From assembly GCA_003996215.1 (NCBI GenBank), contig QJPP01001410.1, positions 124,001 through 188,000 of the forward strand: a stretch of DNA of 64,000 nt. The letters run 5' to 3'. Source of the stretch: Jaltomata sinuosa. Lineage: Eukaryota; Streptophyta; Magnoliopsida; Solanales; Solanaceae. Below are positions 33,183 to 44,143 of this stretch, in pieces (the stretch's first letter is position 1; the number at the start of each line of letters is the position of its first letter). Below the pieces are notes generated by a model that saw nothing but the letters and a program-made list of their open reading frames with translations, was not told the origin of the DNA and made no database searches. The position numbers and the translations under genes were made by a program.

Positions 33183-35303
33183 TGTCACGCCCCGAGGCTG
33201 CCCCCTAGATGTAACACGGGATCGGGGATCACAGGTGTTCCAAGTTAACCCTTGTCCATAGCATACTCAGTCGTTCATATGAAAACATAGCGGAAGCATA
33301 AATAGAAAGTTAGGAAACCCAATCCATATATGATAAGTCAAGACGAAACATAGTTTGAAAGAGAGACTCGAATACTGTCTATGTCTGAAAAGCCTCTACA
33401 CATGACATAAGGAGTTGCTAGGACAACACCCTAGCTAACTCGAAGTACGAAATTAAATAGCCATAAACTAACTAGGATAATAACTAGCCCTCAAATTATG
33501 AGGACTCACCAACCCTGACTGGAAATGGCATGCGGTCTCTAGCCACGTGCCTGAGGGAGGGAACCTAAATCTGCATCATCAAGAGGATGCAGCACAAAAT
33601 ATACTTCAGTACTATAGGATGTACCGAGTATGTGATATATGCATGATCATGATAAAAACATACTGAAAACATGCTTAAAATGAGCTCGCTCGTATAAAGA
33701 GATAGCATAAATGAATATCAAGATATAAGACATAAAACATGAAGTAAATTCAAGATTCAAGTAAAGTATCATATAACTTCATAGCTTGGAAATAATCATG
33801 TGGGAGTTTCTCTTAACCGACATAAACCATGTTGAGCTACATAGAGTCCAGTGTCATGCACCCACACTGAAAAAGGTTATCCTAACCGGCCAAGTTAGAA
33901 CCATGTCATAAGGATCCTTTCATAAGCCACGAAGGGCAACCTACAGTAGCAACGTAGTTTTGTACTTGGGTTATCTAGAACCCTCATCGCTCGGTGTAAA
34001 ATACTATTTCCAAAACATATATAACATAAGGCTCACATACACATATCTAATTTTCAAAGATTGTTCATAAACATGTTCATAACCCGAATCTTCATACTAC
34101 TTACAAACCTTAGTTTAGAAAATGATTCATGAGCATTGATGGCACATCGGGTGTCTCATCTTGCATAATAATTCATAACTCGAAAACTTGCATGGTTCTA
34201 GTTCAATTTCATAATAACATATACTTTCATAGAACATAGAAACTAGGCATGCACTTGCTTGAATTTTCATGAAAACATGCTATCAAATACCCAATTTACT
34301 TGAATCAATTCATGCATGTAGAATTTGCTATAATTAGCCTTCAATTCATGAAGTAGGAGTTCACATGTAAAAAGACATGCAAAATCATGCAATTTAGTAG
34401 TGATTTCATAGTAAAATTATGAGAAGACAATTTATAACAAAGCTCATAAGAATTGGGTAAAAACCCTAATTTGAAAGTTCATGAAATCAAAATAGAAATT
34501 AAGAGTTTTGGGCACAAGGGTGAAAGGAACCCATTGTTGAATACCCACATACCTTGATTGAATCTAATCCAACTGAAATTGAAAAGAAAATGAGGCTTGA
34601 ACTTGTAGCTTGAGACTTGGAGCTTGAAGATGTTCTTTTCCCAATTTGGTGGATGAATGAGGGATAATGAGTCTCAGGCTAAATGGGATAGAAACCCTAC
34701 TAAAAGTAGCCAAAATGACCTCACTTAGGAGTTAAAAGGGTAGGTAATTATAAAAATACCCCTAGGATTTAATTAGGAAAAGTTGTTAAAAAAGGTCGGC
34801 TTCAAGAATCACGGATGGATTCCACGGGTCGTAGACTGAACCATTACTCGTGGTTTTCACTCGTGGTTCCTGGCCAAAAGATCAAGCTGTAGAAGGGGTT
34901 CCACGAGTCAAGAGGATGGACCGTAGAACAAACTACGGTTCTTAGACCCAACTCGTCATTTCTGAATAAATGGGCAGACCTCATATCAAGTTCCACGAGT
35001 CAACAAGACGGTCCGTAGTTCAAACTACGGTCTGTATACCTGACTCATGGTTTTTGAGAAATCAATCAGCCTACAGGTTAGGTTCCATGAGTGGATAGGA
35101 AGATCCATAGATTGAACTACGATCCGTAAAACTCACTTGTGGTTCTCAGACCAGAGGCCAATCCTGCAGAAGGCAATTCACAGCTCAGTTCCACGGCTGG
35201 TAGTTCAAATCAAGAACCGTGATTTGGACTCATAATTTTTGGGAACTTAGAATTTTTCAGAGATTTTAACTTAAACATCTGAATCTAATTCTGGGGTTTT
35301 ACA
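33183..35303 (-). repeat. 3' LTR (minus sense) of chromovirus 1
   Basis: Minus sense it starts TGTAAAACCCC and ends GGGGCGTGACA. It is about 2.1 kb and closely similar to 38242-40370. The palindrome cluster (CCACGAGT, ACGGTCCGTAG, ACTACGG) lies at about 34800-35240. Confidence 0.9.
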
Positions 35304-35330
35304 ATATCTCCACCTTGGGATCATTCGTCC
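35304..35330 (-). other. Polypurine tract of chromovirus 1
   Basis: Minus sense CCCAAGGTGGAGATAT directly before the 3' LTR, preceded by the conserved ATTCGAGGACGAATGAT. It would prime plus-strand synthesis. Confidence 0.8.
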
Positions 35331-35537
35331 TCGAATGAAGACTAAGGAAGAAAAATTGGAGAGAAAACAACCCAACCAAGCAACAAAATAGGAAATCTGA
35401 AGAATAAACATGAAAATTGAGCTTTTCAACTTAAAACATGATAAAACTAACTCCAGAAAACATGAATGCATGCTAGGATCACGAGAGGAACCAATGGAAT
35501 AGAATTGGAGGGACATACTAAGGAGGAAACTATTACC

Positions 35538-36284
35538 TCAAGCTAAAACTAAATCAAGAGAAAAGATATGAGGGTACTTGGCTTTCATGGCTTCTTCTGC
35601 TTTCCAAGTAGCTCCCTCAACAAGCTGATTCCTCCAAAGGACCTTCCCCGAAGTGACTTCTTTGTTTCTCAACCACCGAATCTGACGATCAAGAATCTCT
35701 ATGGTAACTTCCTCATAAGTAAGGTTATCTTTCACACTCACATCATCCAAAGGGACAATCAAGGTCGGATCACCAACACACTTCTTCAACATACAAACAT
35801 GGAAAACTGGATGAATCGCTTCTAAATCTGTTGGCAAATCCAACTCATAAGCAAAACTACCAACTTTCCTCCAAATCCTATAAGGACCTACATAGCAGGG
35901 ACTAAGCTTACCTTTCTTGACAAACCTCATCACGCCCTTCATGGGTGACACTTTCAGAAATACCCAATCATCAACCTCAAACTCCAACTCCCTTCTCCTC
36001 ACATCTGCATATGATTTCTGTCAGCTCTGAGCAGTCTTCAATCTATCCCTTATGATCTGAACCTTCTCCATAGTCTCGTGAATCAAATTTGGACCAATCA
36101 AAGTTGTCTCACCTACCTCAAACCAACTAATAGGAAATCTACACCTCCGCCCATAAAGTGCCTCATAAGGAGCCATCTGGATGCTAGAATGAAAGTTGTT
36201 GTTGTAGACAAACTCGATAAGAGGTAAGTGATCATCCCAATTACCTTTGAAATCAATCACACAAGCTCTTAACATATCCTCCAA
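35538..36284 (-). pseudogene. Integrase C-terminus and chromodomain, chromovirus 1
   Basis: The upper frame (36284-36021) carries integrase core C-terminal blocks (LPLIEFVYNNNFHSSIQMAP, YEALYGRRCR). After a stop near 36020 the next frame (36002-35538) carries the GPY/F-type segment YVGPYRIWRKVG, FHVCMLKKCVGD, and a terminal chromodomain with YEEVTIEILDRQIRWLRNKE and ATWKAEEAMKAKYPHIF. Chromodomains direct Tekay/Del integration to particular chromatin. One stop separates the halves; otherwise this part is well kept. Confidence 0.85.
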
Positions 36285-36317
36285 AGGCTAAATAGTACGC
36301 TCTGCCTGGCCATCCGT

Positions 36318-36875
36318 CTAAGGGTAAATAGTTGTACTAAGCTTAACCTGAGTACCAAGACCTTTCTGAAATGACTTCCAAAATTGGGATGTAAACTGAG
36401 TACCCCTATCTGAAATGATAGATAATGGTACACCATGCAATCTGACTATCTCCCAAATGTAGAGTCTGGCATAATCATCCGTTGAATTCGTAGTCTTAAC
36501 AGCCAAAAAGTGGGATGACTTAGTCATCCGATCGATAATAACCCAAATAGAATCATTTTGCCTTTGAGTATGAGGCAAACCAGTAATGAAATCTATTTTG
36601 ATCGCTACCTATTTCCAAGTAGGAAGGTAAATATCCTGAGTTATACCACCCGGTTGCTGGTGCTCTACCTTCACTTATTGATAGTTAGGACACTTAACTA
36701 CAAAACCTGCTATGTCCCACTTCATTCTATTCCACCAATAGACTTCCTGTAGGTCACGGTATATCTTGGTGGCACACGGGTGAATAGAATATCTGGAGCT
36801 ATGAGCCTCTGTCAAAATCCGATGTCTCAACCCATCTATATCAGGAATGCACAATCGATCCTGATATCGAAGCAC
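36318..36875 (-). pseudogene. Integrase zinc-finger and catalytic core, chromovirus 1
   Basis: Blocks read in order: HRILTEAHSSRYSIHPCATK and KCPNYQ (HHCC zinc-binding domain, 36875-36675), then after a break DSIWVIIDRMTKSSHFLAVK and LSIISDRGTQFTSQFWKSFQ (catalytic core with the second Asp, 36578-36318). Stops near 36316 and 36675 interrupt it. DNA strand transfer would need all three acidic residues; the frame breaks make this copy inactive. Confidence 0.85.
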
Positions 36876-36972
36876 ACCATCTCCCCCTTAGGAGAAAACC
36901 TCTACCCTTTACTGATGGACTGCACCCTTCAACTGGTGCAAAATAGGATCACTATCTTGCTTTTCTTTAACT

Positions 36973-38031
36973 TTAGCTACCAAAGAAGATTCGGAACCAT
37001 TCTAAATAATAACACCACCTTCTGTCGAATCCATAAGGAACATCCTTGGCTAATTCCTTCTTTCCGTCCTCAACTGAAGACACACTACCTATGGACAATC
37101 TACTAAGTGCATCCGTCACAGTATTGGCCTTACCCGGATGGTAAAGCACACTCATATCATAATCCTTAAGAAGCTCAAGCCATCTCATTTGACAAAGATT
37201 CAATTTCTTTTGAGTGAACACATACTGAAGAATCTTATGATCGGTGAACACATCCACATGAACACCATATAAGTAGTGTCTCCAAATCTTTAAACCAAAA
37301 ACCACGGCCACTAACTCAAGATCATGTGTACGGTAGTTCTTCTCATGATGGGCATGAGTTATAAGTCAAGAAATATTCATGTCAACCAAAAGCATCGCGG
37401 ACTTACACTCCTTATTTACCAAATTCGACACTCCGTAAACAAACTTACTCATCTCATCCCACGGGTCAGCCACCATGAAAGGAGCATACCTAGAAAGTTG
37501 GATGAACTTCAACCCGTACTTTTGAACCGTCATGGAACCTTGCCTCAAATTCAAGAACTCTTCGACCTTAGCTTGCTTCAACTCTCTCGAGAAAAACCCG
37601 TCAAGAAAAGCCTTCTCAAAACATTCCCAAGTCACAGGGACTACGTCCCTAGCCCTATCATCTTTCTATTGAGTAAACTAAATATGAGCCACATCCTTGA
37701 GTTAATAGGAATTTAGCTCGATACAATCAAGACCATCAACTTGCATCACACCAAAGATCTTCTTTATCTCATCTAAGAAATTTTATGGATCCTCACCAAC
37801 TTTCGAACCCCAGAACTCAGGTGGGTTTATGCGAATGAAATCTCAAACTCGGGTTGCTATTCCACCTTAGGGGTGGACAAGAATAAGAGCCCATTGATTG
37901 GCCTGAGTGGATATAGTTTGGGCTAGCATATGAATGGCATATCTGAACTCCGCATTAGTGACCTCGGGGTCGGGAATCAGAGAATCAACATTTTGGGCAG
38001 CTTGACAAGGTATGGTATGGCGAGAAGGCAT
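36973..38031 (-). pseudogene. Gag fused to C-terminal RNase H, chromovirus 1
   Basis: Gag starts at ATG 38031 (MPSRH) with TNAEFRYAIHMLAQTI, the same block as in the other Tekay copies. The capsid region follows (WECFEKAFLDGFFSRELKQA, MTVQKYGLKFIQLSRYAPF at 37635-37366). Near 37330-37370 the reading passes from the gag ITHA position straight into HEKNYRTHDLELV of RNase H, apart from one nearby stop in the same frame. RNase H then continues (VFTDHKILQYVF, VLYHPGKANTVTDALSR) to 36973. About 2.1 kb is missing relative to chromovirus 2. The codons on both sides of the join are in one frame. Confidence 0.8.
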
Positions 38032-38225
38032 AATCTGAAACGCATAAAGAATGAATTAGAGGATTAATAGAGTTAAACTATATCGCATAAAATAGATCAA
38101 GAAAGAAGTGAAGTTTTCCTAAGATACCTCATAGTTTCCCTCTCATAAGTGTGGCGCGCTTCACACATATGAAAGAGACTCTACTCGATACGGCTTTTAG
38201 ACACCCTAGGATTCTTAAACTTGAG

Positions 38226-38237
38226 GCTCTGCTACCA
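38226..38237 (-). other. Primer-binding site, initiator tRNA-Met, chromovirus 1
   Basis: Minus sense TGGTAGCAGAGC, 4 bp after the 5' LTR; one mismatch (G for T) against the usual TGGTATCAGAGC. Confidence 0.85.
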
Positions 38238-38241
38238 AGTT

Positions 38242-40370
38242 TGTCATGCCCCGAGGCTACCCCCTAGACGTAACACGGGACCCAGGACCACAAGTGTCCT
38301 AAGTTAACCCTTGGTCATAGCATACTCAGTCGTTCATATGAAAACATAGCGGAATCATAAATAGAAAGTAAGGCAGCCCAATCCATATATGATAAGTCAA
38401 TATGAAACATGGTTTGAAAGAGAGACTCGAATACTGTATATTTCTGAAAAGCCTCTACACATGACATAAGGAGTTTCTAGGATAAGACCCTATCTAACTC
38501 GAAGTATGAAAGTAAATATCCATAAACTAACTAGGATCATAACTAGCCCTCGAACTATGAGGACTCAGCAACACTGACTGGAAATGGCCTGCGGTCTCTA
38601 GCCACGTGCCTGAGGGTGGAAACCTGAATGTACATCATTAAGAGGATACAATGCAAAATATATGACAGTACTATAGGATGTACCGAGTATGTGAGATATG
38701 CATGATCATGATAAAAACATACTTAAAACATGCTTAAAATGAGCTCGTTCGTATAAAGAGATAGCATAAATGAATATCAAGATATAAGACATAAAACATG
38801 AAGTAAATTCAAGATTCAAGTAAAGTATCATATAACTTCATAGCTTGAAAATAATCATGTGAGAGTTTCTCTTAACCGACATAAACCATGTTGAGCTACA
38901 TAGAGTCCAGTGTCATGCACCCCACTGAAAAAGGTTATCCTAACCGGCCAAGTTTAGAACCATATCATAATGATCCTTTCATAAGCCACGAAGGGCAACC
39001 TACAGTGGCAACGTAGTTTTGGACTTGGGTTATCTAGAACCCTCATCGCTCGGTGTAAAATACTATTTCCAAAACATATATAGCATAAGACTCACATACA
39101 TGTGACATATCTAGATGTCAAATCTTGTTCATAAACATGTTCATAACTCGAATCTTCATACTACTCACAAACCTTAGTTTAGAAAATGATTCATGAGCAT
39201 TAATGGCACATCGGGTGTCTTATCTTGCATAATAATTCATAACTTGAAAACTTGAATGGCTCTAGTTCAATTTCATAATAACTTATACTTTCATAGAACA
39301 TAGGAACTAGGCATGCACTTGCTTAAATTTTCATGAAAACATGCTATAAAATTCCCAATTTACTTGAATCAATTCATGCATATAGAATTTTCTATAATTA
39401 GCCTTCAATTCATGAAATAGGAGTTCACATGTAAAAACCCATGCAAAATCATACAATTTAATAGTGATTTCATAGTAAAATCATGAGAAGACAATTTATA
39501 ACAAAGCCCATAAGAATTGAGTAAGAACCCTAATTTCAAAGTTCATGAAATCAAAATAGAAATTAGGGGTTTTGGGCACAAGGGTGAAAGGAAATCATTG
39601 TTTAATACCCACATACCTTTATTGAACCTAACCCAACTGAAATTGAAAAGAAAAAGAGGCTTGAACTTGTAGCTTGAGACTTGGATATTGAAGGAGTTAT
39701 TTTCCCAATTTGGTGGATGAATGAGGGATAATGAGAGTCTTAGGCTATATGGGTAAGAAACCCTACTAAAAGTGGCCAAAACGACCTCACTTAGGAGTTA
39801 AAAGGGTGGGTAATTTTAAAAATACCCCTAGGATTTAATTAGCAAAAGCTGTTAAAAAGGGTCACCTTCAGGAATCACGGATGGATTCCATGGGTCGTAT
39901 ACTGAACCACGACTCGTGGTTTCCACTCGTGGTTCCTGTCCAAAAGATCAAGCTGCAAAAAGGGTTCGATGAGTCAACCGGACGGATCGTAGAATAAACT
40001 ACGGTCCATAGACCCAACTCGTCATTTCTGAATAAATGGGCAGACCTCAGATTCAAGTTCCACGAGTCAACAGGATGGTCTGTAGGTCAAACTACGGTCT
40101 GTAGACCTGACTCGTGGTTACTGAGAAATCAATAAGCCCACAGGTTAGGTTCCACGAGTGGATAGGATGACTCATAGATTAAACTACGGTCTATAGAACC
40201 CACTCGTGGTTCTTAGACTAGAGGCTAATCCTGCAGAAGGCAATTCATTACTCAGTTCCATGGCTCTTGGTTCAAATCACGAACCGTGATTTGCACTCGT
40301 AATTTCTAGGAACTTAGAATTTTTCAGAAATCTTAACTTAAACAGCTGAATCCAATTCCGGGGTGTTACA
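38242..40370 (-). repeat. 5' LTR (minus sense) of chromovirus 1
   Basis: Minus sense it starts TGTAACACCCC and ends CCTCGGGGCATGACA. The palindrome cluster lies at about 39870-40300. Confidence 0.9.
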
Positions 40371-40902
40371 TGTATCCTCTTACATTTCTGTTTCACTCTT
40401 GTAGTAGCTCGTGTACCTGCATAGACTAGATCCTAGGGAGGGTGTTTGTATTTTAAAAGAGTTTTTCCGCATTAAAGATTGTAAATGTTTTCATGTATTA
40501 AAAGAGTTATTTATGATTTTACCTTGTAATTCTGCGTTTACCTGTTAGATCGGGTAGTAAAGGTTAATCTATCTAGGTGCATAGAGTAGGCGCCCGCACA
40601 GCTTGGTAGTTGGGTCATGACATATTAATTACACATTATACATTAAGAGTTACTACAAGCATGTAAAGTAATTCCCCACACATAAAACTAAGTATGCCTG
40701 TCGATTGTCAATACAACTAGTACCTTCAACCTCAGTTACAATCATAATACCATCTCGCAATGACTGACCATGAACTAATACAATGACGTATGCAATGATA
40801 AAGGCAATAACATATGCAGTGATAAATGAAAGAGTGTACCCAGATGCTAAGAATCTTATTTCTGCCCACTATTTATGACCTACAAGGACCCTAGGTGTCC
40901 AT

Positions 40903-40930
40903 GTACCATACCGGTGTGGTATCCGATCCA
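40903..40930 (-). repeat. Single unit related to the 39-bp minisatellite
   Basis: Minus sense GGATACCACACCGGTATGGT resembles one hairpin core of the seven-copy array at 31945-32217. It lies at the corresponding place in the minus-oriented family C LTR. Confidence 0.5.
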
Positions 40931-42404
40931 CATTAACTGTATCAACATCAATATATATATAACCAGGCTCTCAGACCTATTTCTCATGAATATGCACAGT
41001 GCCCAAGGTGTAATTACACTTAGCCAGTTTAGCTCACTTATCACTTCCTGTTCATCTCGCCTATTCATTCAAGCATAATAGAAAAATATATATAGTTCAA
41101 TCATGTCCAAAGACCAATCACAATATACATAATTCTACCACATATCATGTAATAAATGAGTCTCAACTCCAACTAGATATGCTATGCGTATAAGGATTCA
41201 CCAAAACTGGTTCATCAATAATATGTCCCAAAATCACCGTTTAAGTCTAGCAATCCATCTCCTTACCGATGTCAACATAGAGCTTATTCTCAGGGTACAA
41301 AATTATAATTCGTCTTAACCCTTAATACCCACCAATATCTCATAATACTAGGCATTTCTGTTAGATAAATCTTGTCAGATATCATTTTACCCTATAATTA
41401 AGGACGTAGCTATTAGACAGATCTGTTAAGGAATCCCAAGTTAATACGACAAAACTACAACAAGTTCACATAAGCATCCCAATATCATTACAAATAAATT
41501 CATGATTTTTTCTAGGAATTGATCACTTTACAGTCTAGCTTTATCTATGGTTCAGGTATCACCCTTTTATTACGCACAAGGTCTAAGCCTCAAACCATAC
41601 ATCCTAAGAATCACTTTACATGAACAATTCACAAACACAATATAATTATTCATGTCTCACGTTTATCAACTAAATTCAGTCATTACCATCCAAACTCCAT
41701 GCCCAAAGGCCTAAGTATGTAGTCTCCATCAATTTCTATACGAAATTTATGCTTACTAATCAAGTCTTGCCACTACTTAACTATAAACTACATTGATTAC
41801 CAAGTTGGTGCTAAGATGTACACTCTTGCATGTTTCTCTCATCCTAAAAAGTCTAGATGAAGAATTATCGCGAGGGAAGGAGGATCCGAACCTTTTTCTG
41901 AGACTTTTTTCTCTCTTTTCTTTCTTTTCTAGGGTTGGAAGAGTGTTGGAACATTTCTAGGAGAAGGCCTCTTTTTTAGAAAAGAGTTTAGAGGTTGAAT
42001 CTTTTAATCCAGGGTTCTGTCCCGCGTCCTTCATCATGATGAGGGCCTCTTCATCATGATATACCATCACGATGAGGCCTTCCTCACTGTAATAAGTTGT
42101 CATGATAAGCTTCAAGTCACCACAATAGCTCATATTTAACACGTTTTATACATGTGCTTTATTTAAACAACACAAAATCAATCCCACGATTTTACATTAC
42201 CAAAAACATGGCTTTTTAATAATGAAAGGATGAGTCATTACAATATACACCAATTTACCAACTTTTCATCACCGAATAGACCCGAGAGGTGTAGGGTATG
42301 AGTTCGCTAGTAGCTAACTTAAGTCAAGTTATTAATCATACCGAAAAATATTTTATCCACCATCTCCTTATTGGGGCTTTTAAGATTAACTAGGGTGGAC
42401 CGAT

Positions 42405-43262
42405 ATGACGACCCTTTTCCATTGTTATGGTATAGTCTAGCATATCAAAATTTGGGTTAAGTTTCTCCCTAAATAAAGTGTTAGAAATTTCAAGCTAGGC
42501 TAGTCTTGGATGAATTCTAAGTATGGTATGGTATAGATAAATCTGGTATGGATAAGTCAGTGTCTATGATACTCGAGACCATATTATGATAGCTAAGAGG
42601 TTAAAGAGTTCATAAAAACTTTCAGAAGTAAATTCGGGTTAGTAGAACTCTAGTTATCGCATTTAACATAAAGGGGTTAGTTTGATATGTCAATATCTGG
42701 AAGTGTATTGTAAAACTGGCAAAAATCTGGGATTGTTAGAATTTATATCTCGCTTAGGCTGCTATGGCGGGAGACATGCTGCTGTGACAGGCCTGCTATA
42801 GCGGGAATAATTCCATGAAAGTGGAGGTCAGCCTGGATCAACCCCGCTATAGTAGGCAGATCTCGCTATAGTGATGCCGATATAGCAGGAATTGAGACTC
42901 TATAGCGGGTTACGTGCTGTTAAATATAGTTTTGGACTTAAAATATTCTTTTTTATTCCATTTTTGTTCCAGACCTGTAAAAGGCTATTTAAGGCAAACT
43001 TCATCAGTTTTCACCCAAATTCCTTTGTTGAGGTAAGTTAATCCACTCATTTAACTAGTTTTTCATTGGTTAATCCTTAGAATCACTAGGTTTTAATTGT
43101 GAGGGAGGATTTGACTTGACCTAGATTAATTTTATGGTGTAAATTAGTGAAAACAAGGTGTAGTCCTTGGGTTTTTGTCAAGGGTGGAAAAATTAAAGTT
43201 ACATGATTAGAAATCTTTATTTTAACCTTAGTTCTAGATTCTTGACCTTTGGCTTCTTCAGA
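42405..43262 (+). repeat. Family C LTR fragment, plus orientation
   Basis: Shares with 30590-31300 the AAATTTCAAGCTAGGCTAGTCT-like block, GATGAATTCT, the CATAAAGGGGTTAG-like block and a CGCTATAG palindrome cluster at about 42740-42910. The left boundary is unclear; the right is where copia gag starts. 42243-42404 holds nothing recognisable. Confidence 0.55.
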
Positions 43263-43770
43263 GGGGGACAAGTTGCATAATTTTGAGAAATATACCGAGA
43301 TACTATTTATTCTCTGAATAAGTGTTGCAATTCATTCATGTAGCTGAAAGATCATTGACGCATTTACCTTATCAAATCTTTCTGGCATGTCCTCTCAAAC
43401 TACTTTCACACTTGAGGCGTAAACAATTCTTGCATGCAGTTCCTTTGTGACAGAGCTTATTATTCATCCCAAGATAATAGTGTCACACCTATCCCAATTA
43501 TGACTCAGATCTGCACTCAAATTTTCCTTCTTATAGATTCCATCAATCAGCCCTAACTTGTTCTTTACAAGTAGCAATATCTACATAGCCCTGCTCCAGA
43601 TGGAGTAATTTTCTAATCTTGTCAACTGAATCAAGATTATCGATGCTCCAATGGTGTCAAAAAGGTGAAGAAAAAGTTCATGACCGTGATCAAATTTCAT
43701 TGCCCCCATTAGTGTATCATTTGAAGAAATTTTGAGACTTCTTAAAAAAGATCAACAGTCATGGTTGTAT
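43263..43770 (-). pseudogene. Copia gag fragment (UBN2 type)
   Basis: Minus-strand translation shows LLLVKNKLGLIDGIY, NWDRCDTIILGWIISSVTKE, EDMPERFDKVNASMIFQLHE and SISVYFSKLCNL, the order of a Ty1/copia gag. In-frame stops occur (for example after VVKVV and in the GWIISS region). It is probably the 5' coding part of the same relic whose RT/RNase H pieces lie at 29406-29644 and 12752-13042. Confidence 0.75.
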
Positions 43771-43804
43771 CTATAATACCATGATAAAGTTTGATGAAAT
43801 AGTA

Positions 43805-43960
43805 ACCCTAATTGATTCCCACCATAGAAGATAATTTTAGATAAGAAAATTTATTAGAAAGATGAAAAATGAGAGTCTACCTATGATAATCTTGCCTAAC
43901 CAATCTGCCTTCGTAGGCAATAGGAAAATCACTGATAATGTTGTTCTAGCTCATGAATTT
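43805..43960 (-). repeat. 5' LTR end of the minus-strand copia relic
   Basis: Similar to 12517-12620 (CTAATTGATT..CACCATAGAAGATA, TTTATYAGAAA, AATGAGA). On the gag side it is followed, minus sense, by CTTTATCATGGTATTATAGA, a decayed initiator-Met primer-binding site. The distal end was not determined. Nothing coding is seen in 43961-44143. Confidence 0.55.
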
Positions 43961-44143
43961 ATGAATTTGTTAAAAAAATAAAAGAAGAGGAAAAGAAAAA
44001 TTTGGTAGTAAATTTAGTCATGGACTGAGATGAGTCTAGAGATACCAGTGATATAAGTGGAAGTTAATGGGCATAGCGATATGTGAGATGATTGCTGAAA
44101 GTGTTTATTCCTTTCCTTTTTGTGATGTTTCATTGACCTATGA

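Larger units (their letters stand above)
33183..40370 (-). mobile_element. Chromovirus 1 (Tekay/Del), internally deleted
   Basis: LTRs 33183-35303 and 38242-40370, PBS at 38226-38237 with one mismatch, and a perfect 5-bp duplication TGTAT (33178-33182 and 40371-40375) inside the family C solo LTR. The internal region is 2.9 kb against 5.0 kb in chromovirus 2. Gag joins directly to the C-terminal RNase H, then integrase and chromodomain follow. Zinc knuckle, protease, RT and the start of RNase H are missing. It is non-autonomous. Confidence 0.92.
30528..40622 (+). mobile_element. Family C solo LTR, plus orientation, split by chromovirus 1
   Basis: Starts TGTAACAACATG at 30528, ends TTGGGTCATGACA at 40622, with a perfect 5-bp duplication TATTA (30523-30527 and 40623-40627). 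The LTR itself is 30528-33182 plus 40376-40622, about 2.9 kb. Contents: CGCTATAGCG palindromes at about 30900-31030, a 39-bp minisatellite (31945-32217), a 26-27 bp tandem repeat (32704-32858) and a CTACCAGTACG...TATACTGAT block near 33040 that recurs near 53465. No coding domain. Confidence 0.8.
29645..42242 (-). mobile_element. Family C LTR, minus orientation, split by nested elements
   Basis: Minus sense, the LTR starts TGTAATGACTCATC at 42242 and ends GATTCGGATCATGACA at 29645. Its own sequence is 40628-42242 plus 29645-30527. Its terminal part matches the end of the plus-oriented family C LTR (TCTA.CT...TAGAGTAGG...GATCATGACA against 40570-40622). Palindromes of the CATCATGATG type lie at 42010-42120. 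No clean 5-bp duplication is seen at its outer ends (AAATT against ATATA), so the insertion was not simple or its ends have decayed. No coding domain is present; lineage unassigned. The plus-strand frame at 30179-30532 is not recognisable as a protein. Confidence 0.6.
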
